Assembly (NCBI GenBank): GCA_954871525.1
Contig: OX940868.1
Span: 10,902,056 to 10,966,055 of the forward strand
Length of the DNA: 64,000 nucleotides
Reading direction: 5' to 3'
Origin: Parietaria judaica
Lineage: Eukaryota; Streptophyta; Magnoliopsida; Rosales; Urticaceae
The position numbers and the translations under genes are program-made. Position 1 is the stretch's first letter; each line of letters begins with the position of its first letter. Below, piece after piece: positions 62,251-64,000 of the stretch. A model generated the notes under the pieces. The model ran no database searches, was not told the DNA's origin, and was given only the letters and a program-made list of their open reading frames with translations.

Positions 62251-63539
62251 ACTATCGTTGGTAAAACGACTACACTCTTGTATGATTATAAACTATGTCT
62301 TGTCTAAGTACCCACTAAATGAATATTATAAAATGATTACTTTCAGTTTAATCATTTCTAAAGGTTATAGTTTCCCTTTTCTGCAACACCTCATTGTGTT
62401 GGTGTGCTAGGAAACGTTGACTATAAGAGAATTAATTCTCCTTTAGGATATTACAGAACTAAAAGTTCATACTCATTCCTTTCAGCAAAACTGAAGAACC
62501 AGTATCGAATTAAAAATTCGTATCATGCAATAAATTTCTGGAACTCACAAAAGTTCTAATTTACTTTGCATTCATACCATTACCTTGAATACTTGCCAAT
62601 CATTAGATAAAGTATTCATATCCTTCTCGAGCTTGTATAATGGACCACATACATAAAGTATGAACAAGCTTTATAGGAACTGTGGCTCTTAGACCGTTTT
62701 ACGGAAAAACGGTCGTTTAGTCAATTTTAATCTTTTAGATAAGATTCTCAAACAGGCAGGGAATTGACAAACAATTCACGCATTGGTCCTGACTGTTTAT
62801 CTTATCTAAATTAATATGACTATTTGTAGATGCCATAGGTATGATCAATCACTTTCAGTCTTAGCCTTTTATGGACATCATTTCCATAATATTCATTTAT
62901 TATTTCATAAGGGTTTCAGCTCGTTTATTTGTCATAACGTTCCATATAAACAATCAAATCATTTATTAAGATTATTATCTAAAATGATAGATATATGTTT
63001 ATACACGTTGACATTTAAAGCTCGTTCATTTCACCGGACAATCAATGTAAACAATTAGATCATTTCTTAAGATAATTATTATTATCTAAAATGATAAAAC
63101 TTTGTTTACATAAGTGGACACTTGAATTTCCACGTAAGTCACAGGTATAATAAATATTGTTCTTGAAAACAACATTCTATTATATATACATAAACAAATT
63201 GTTTTATTTATAAACGACTTGCTCCCACTAATTGAAATAATCATCCCATTATGTTTTGACTAACATAGTCAAACTTACATTAATGATTGTCTTCTGAATC
63301 CTGGATTCAGTCAAAGGTTTCAAACTTAACCAATCATTTATTATGGGTAGGGTGATTATCTTATCTATGTTTACCTTTCAGCAATTTCCCAAGTAAAAGA
63401 ACTTTCGAATTACTCCCTTGTATTTTCGAGTGGGAATACCGGCTAGGAACAAAAGATAATCAATAAGCAAACTAAATCACTTATTCAGACCATTATTGTC
63501 ATGACAAAATACACATCAGATTCTTAGATAGCAATGATA
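62251..63539. other. Eroded integrase/gag region of the minus-strand copia element
   Basis: AT-rich sequence without coding frame. Distance between the RT start and the leader is about 1.3 kb here against about 1.8 kb in the younger copy, so part is deleted. Confidence 0.55.
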
Positions 63540-64000
63540 TTTTAGAAATCGACATTTTAGACTGGCATTGAAATAAGAAACTTATTAAACTTTATTATAG
63601 ACAGAATGTTTCAAATTATAGGTTTGAAATAGTTACATGATGCAAACATGTTATGGGAAAAACGTTAAATAAACCCTTTAACTATTTTGTGATAATTTAA
63701 CCAATTGTACACGTCGTTGCCGTCCTTAGTAGCATGGTCACTCTAGGGTGACTCGCGGTATCAACCGTGTAGTTTGGTTAAACTAAGTTTTAGTCATAAA
63801 CTTAATTAATATTCATAACAAGAACCACCAAGTTCTCTATAATTACTAACTATCACTATAGACGGTCGGGAAGCACCAACTTCCGTGCAAGCTTAACCCA
63901 TTATTTTTGGTTCTCGGGATCCTCTTGGAAACGTCGTCCTTAGGGAATGGTCACTCTAGGGTGACTCGCGATCCATTTCCAAGATTCCTCCGTCCCCATA

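Larger units (their letters stand above)
57829..64000 (-). mobile_element. Degenerate minus-strand copia element of the same family as 22848-34191, cut by the window end
   Basis: 3' LTR at 57829-60736 (inverted), polypurine tract next to it (ATCTCCCACTT at 60737), then RNase H and RT read on the minus strand, and leader sequence near the window end (63540-64000) that matches the inverse of about 27400-27800. The 5' LTR is outside the window. Heavily mutated, therefore older than the plus-strand copy. Confidence 0.88.

Overview
This window looks like nuclear DNA from a eudicot plant. It is AT-rich, its genes carry spliceosomal introns, and three plant nuclear gene families are present: an EDM2-type PHD-finger/methyltransferase-like protein, a CYP73-type cytochrome P450 and a P-class pentatricopeptide repeat (PPR) protein. 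These sit in a large excess of Ty1/copia, Ty3/gypsy, hAT, Mutator-like and PIF/Harbinger sequence. No tRNA, rRNA, CRISPR array or bacterial feature was seen. The species cannot be named from the sequence alone.

Layout. 369-4769 (+) is the 3' part of an EDM2-like gene whose 5' exons lie outside the window; it has an in-frame stop replacing a conserved codon and two damaged splice donors, so it is called a pseudogene or truncated allele. 6461-9739 (-) is a complete four-exon CYP73-like P450 (494 codons when spliced) with unusual I-helix and substrate-recognition residues. 9780-18390 is gene-free and holds a CGATAA-rich dispersed repeat, a 1.2 kb foldback palindrome, small tandem repeats, microsatellites and a Mutator-like element with a 9-bp target duplication. 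18391-19803 (-) is an intact, intronless PPR gene, the last host gene seen.

20411-37063 is a nest. An old minus-strand copia element (LTRs at 20411-21559 and 36625-37063) was split by a younger plus-strand copia element (22848-34191, LTRs of about 3.1 kb) and hit by two hAT-type elements, each with an 8-bp target duplication. 37064-46865 holds a solo LTR, an internally deleted hAT transposon, a Harbinger MITE, a second hAT derivative and a second copy of the CGATAA repeat. 46866-54642 is a gypsy element with a perfect 5-bp target duplication but unequal LTRs. 54648-57828 has diverged tandem repeats and a relic of a retroelement coiled-coil protein. From 57829 to the end is a minus-strand, degenerate copy of the same copia family as the 22848-34191 element.

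How it works together: the three host genes have no visible shared pathway. EDM2 proteins of the known family act on heterochromatin and intronic transposons, CYP73 enzymes act in phenylpropanoid metabolism at the ER, and P-class PPR proteins act on organelle RNA. The remaining roughly four fifths of the window is layered transposon insertion whose order can be read from target-site duplications and nesting.
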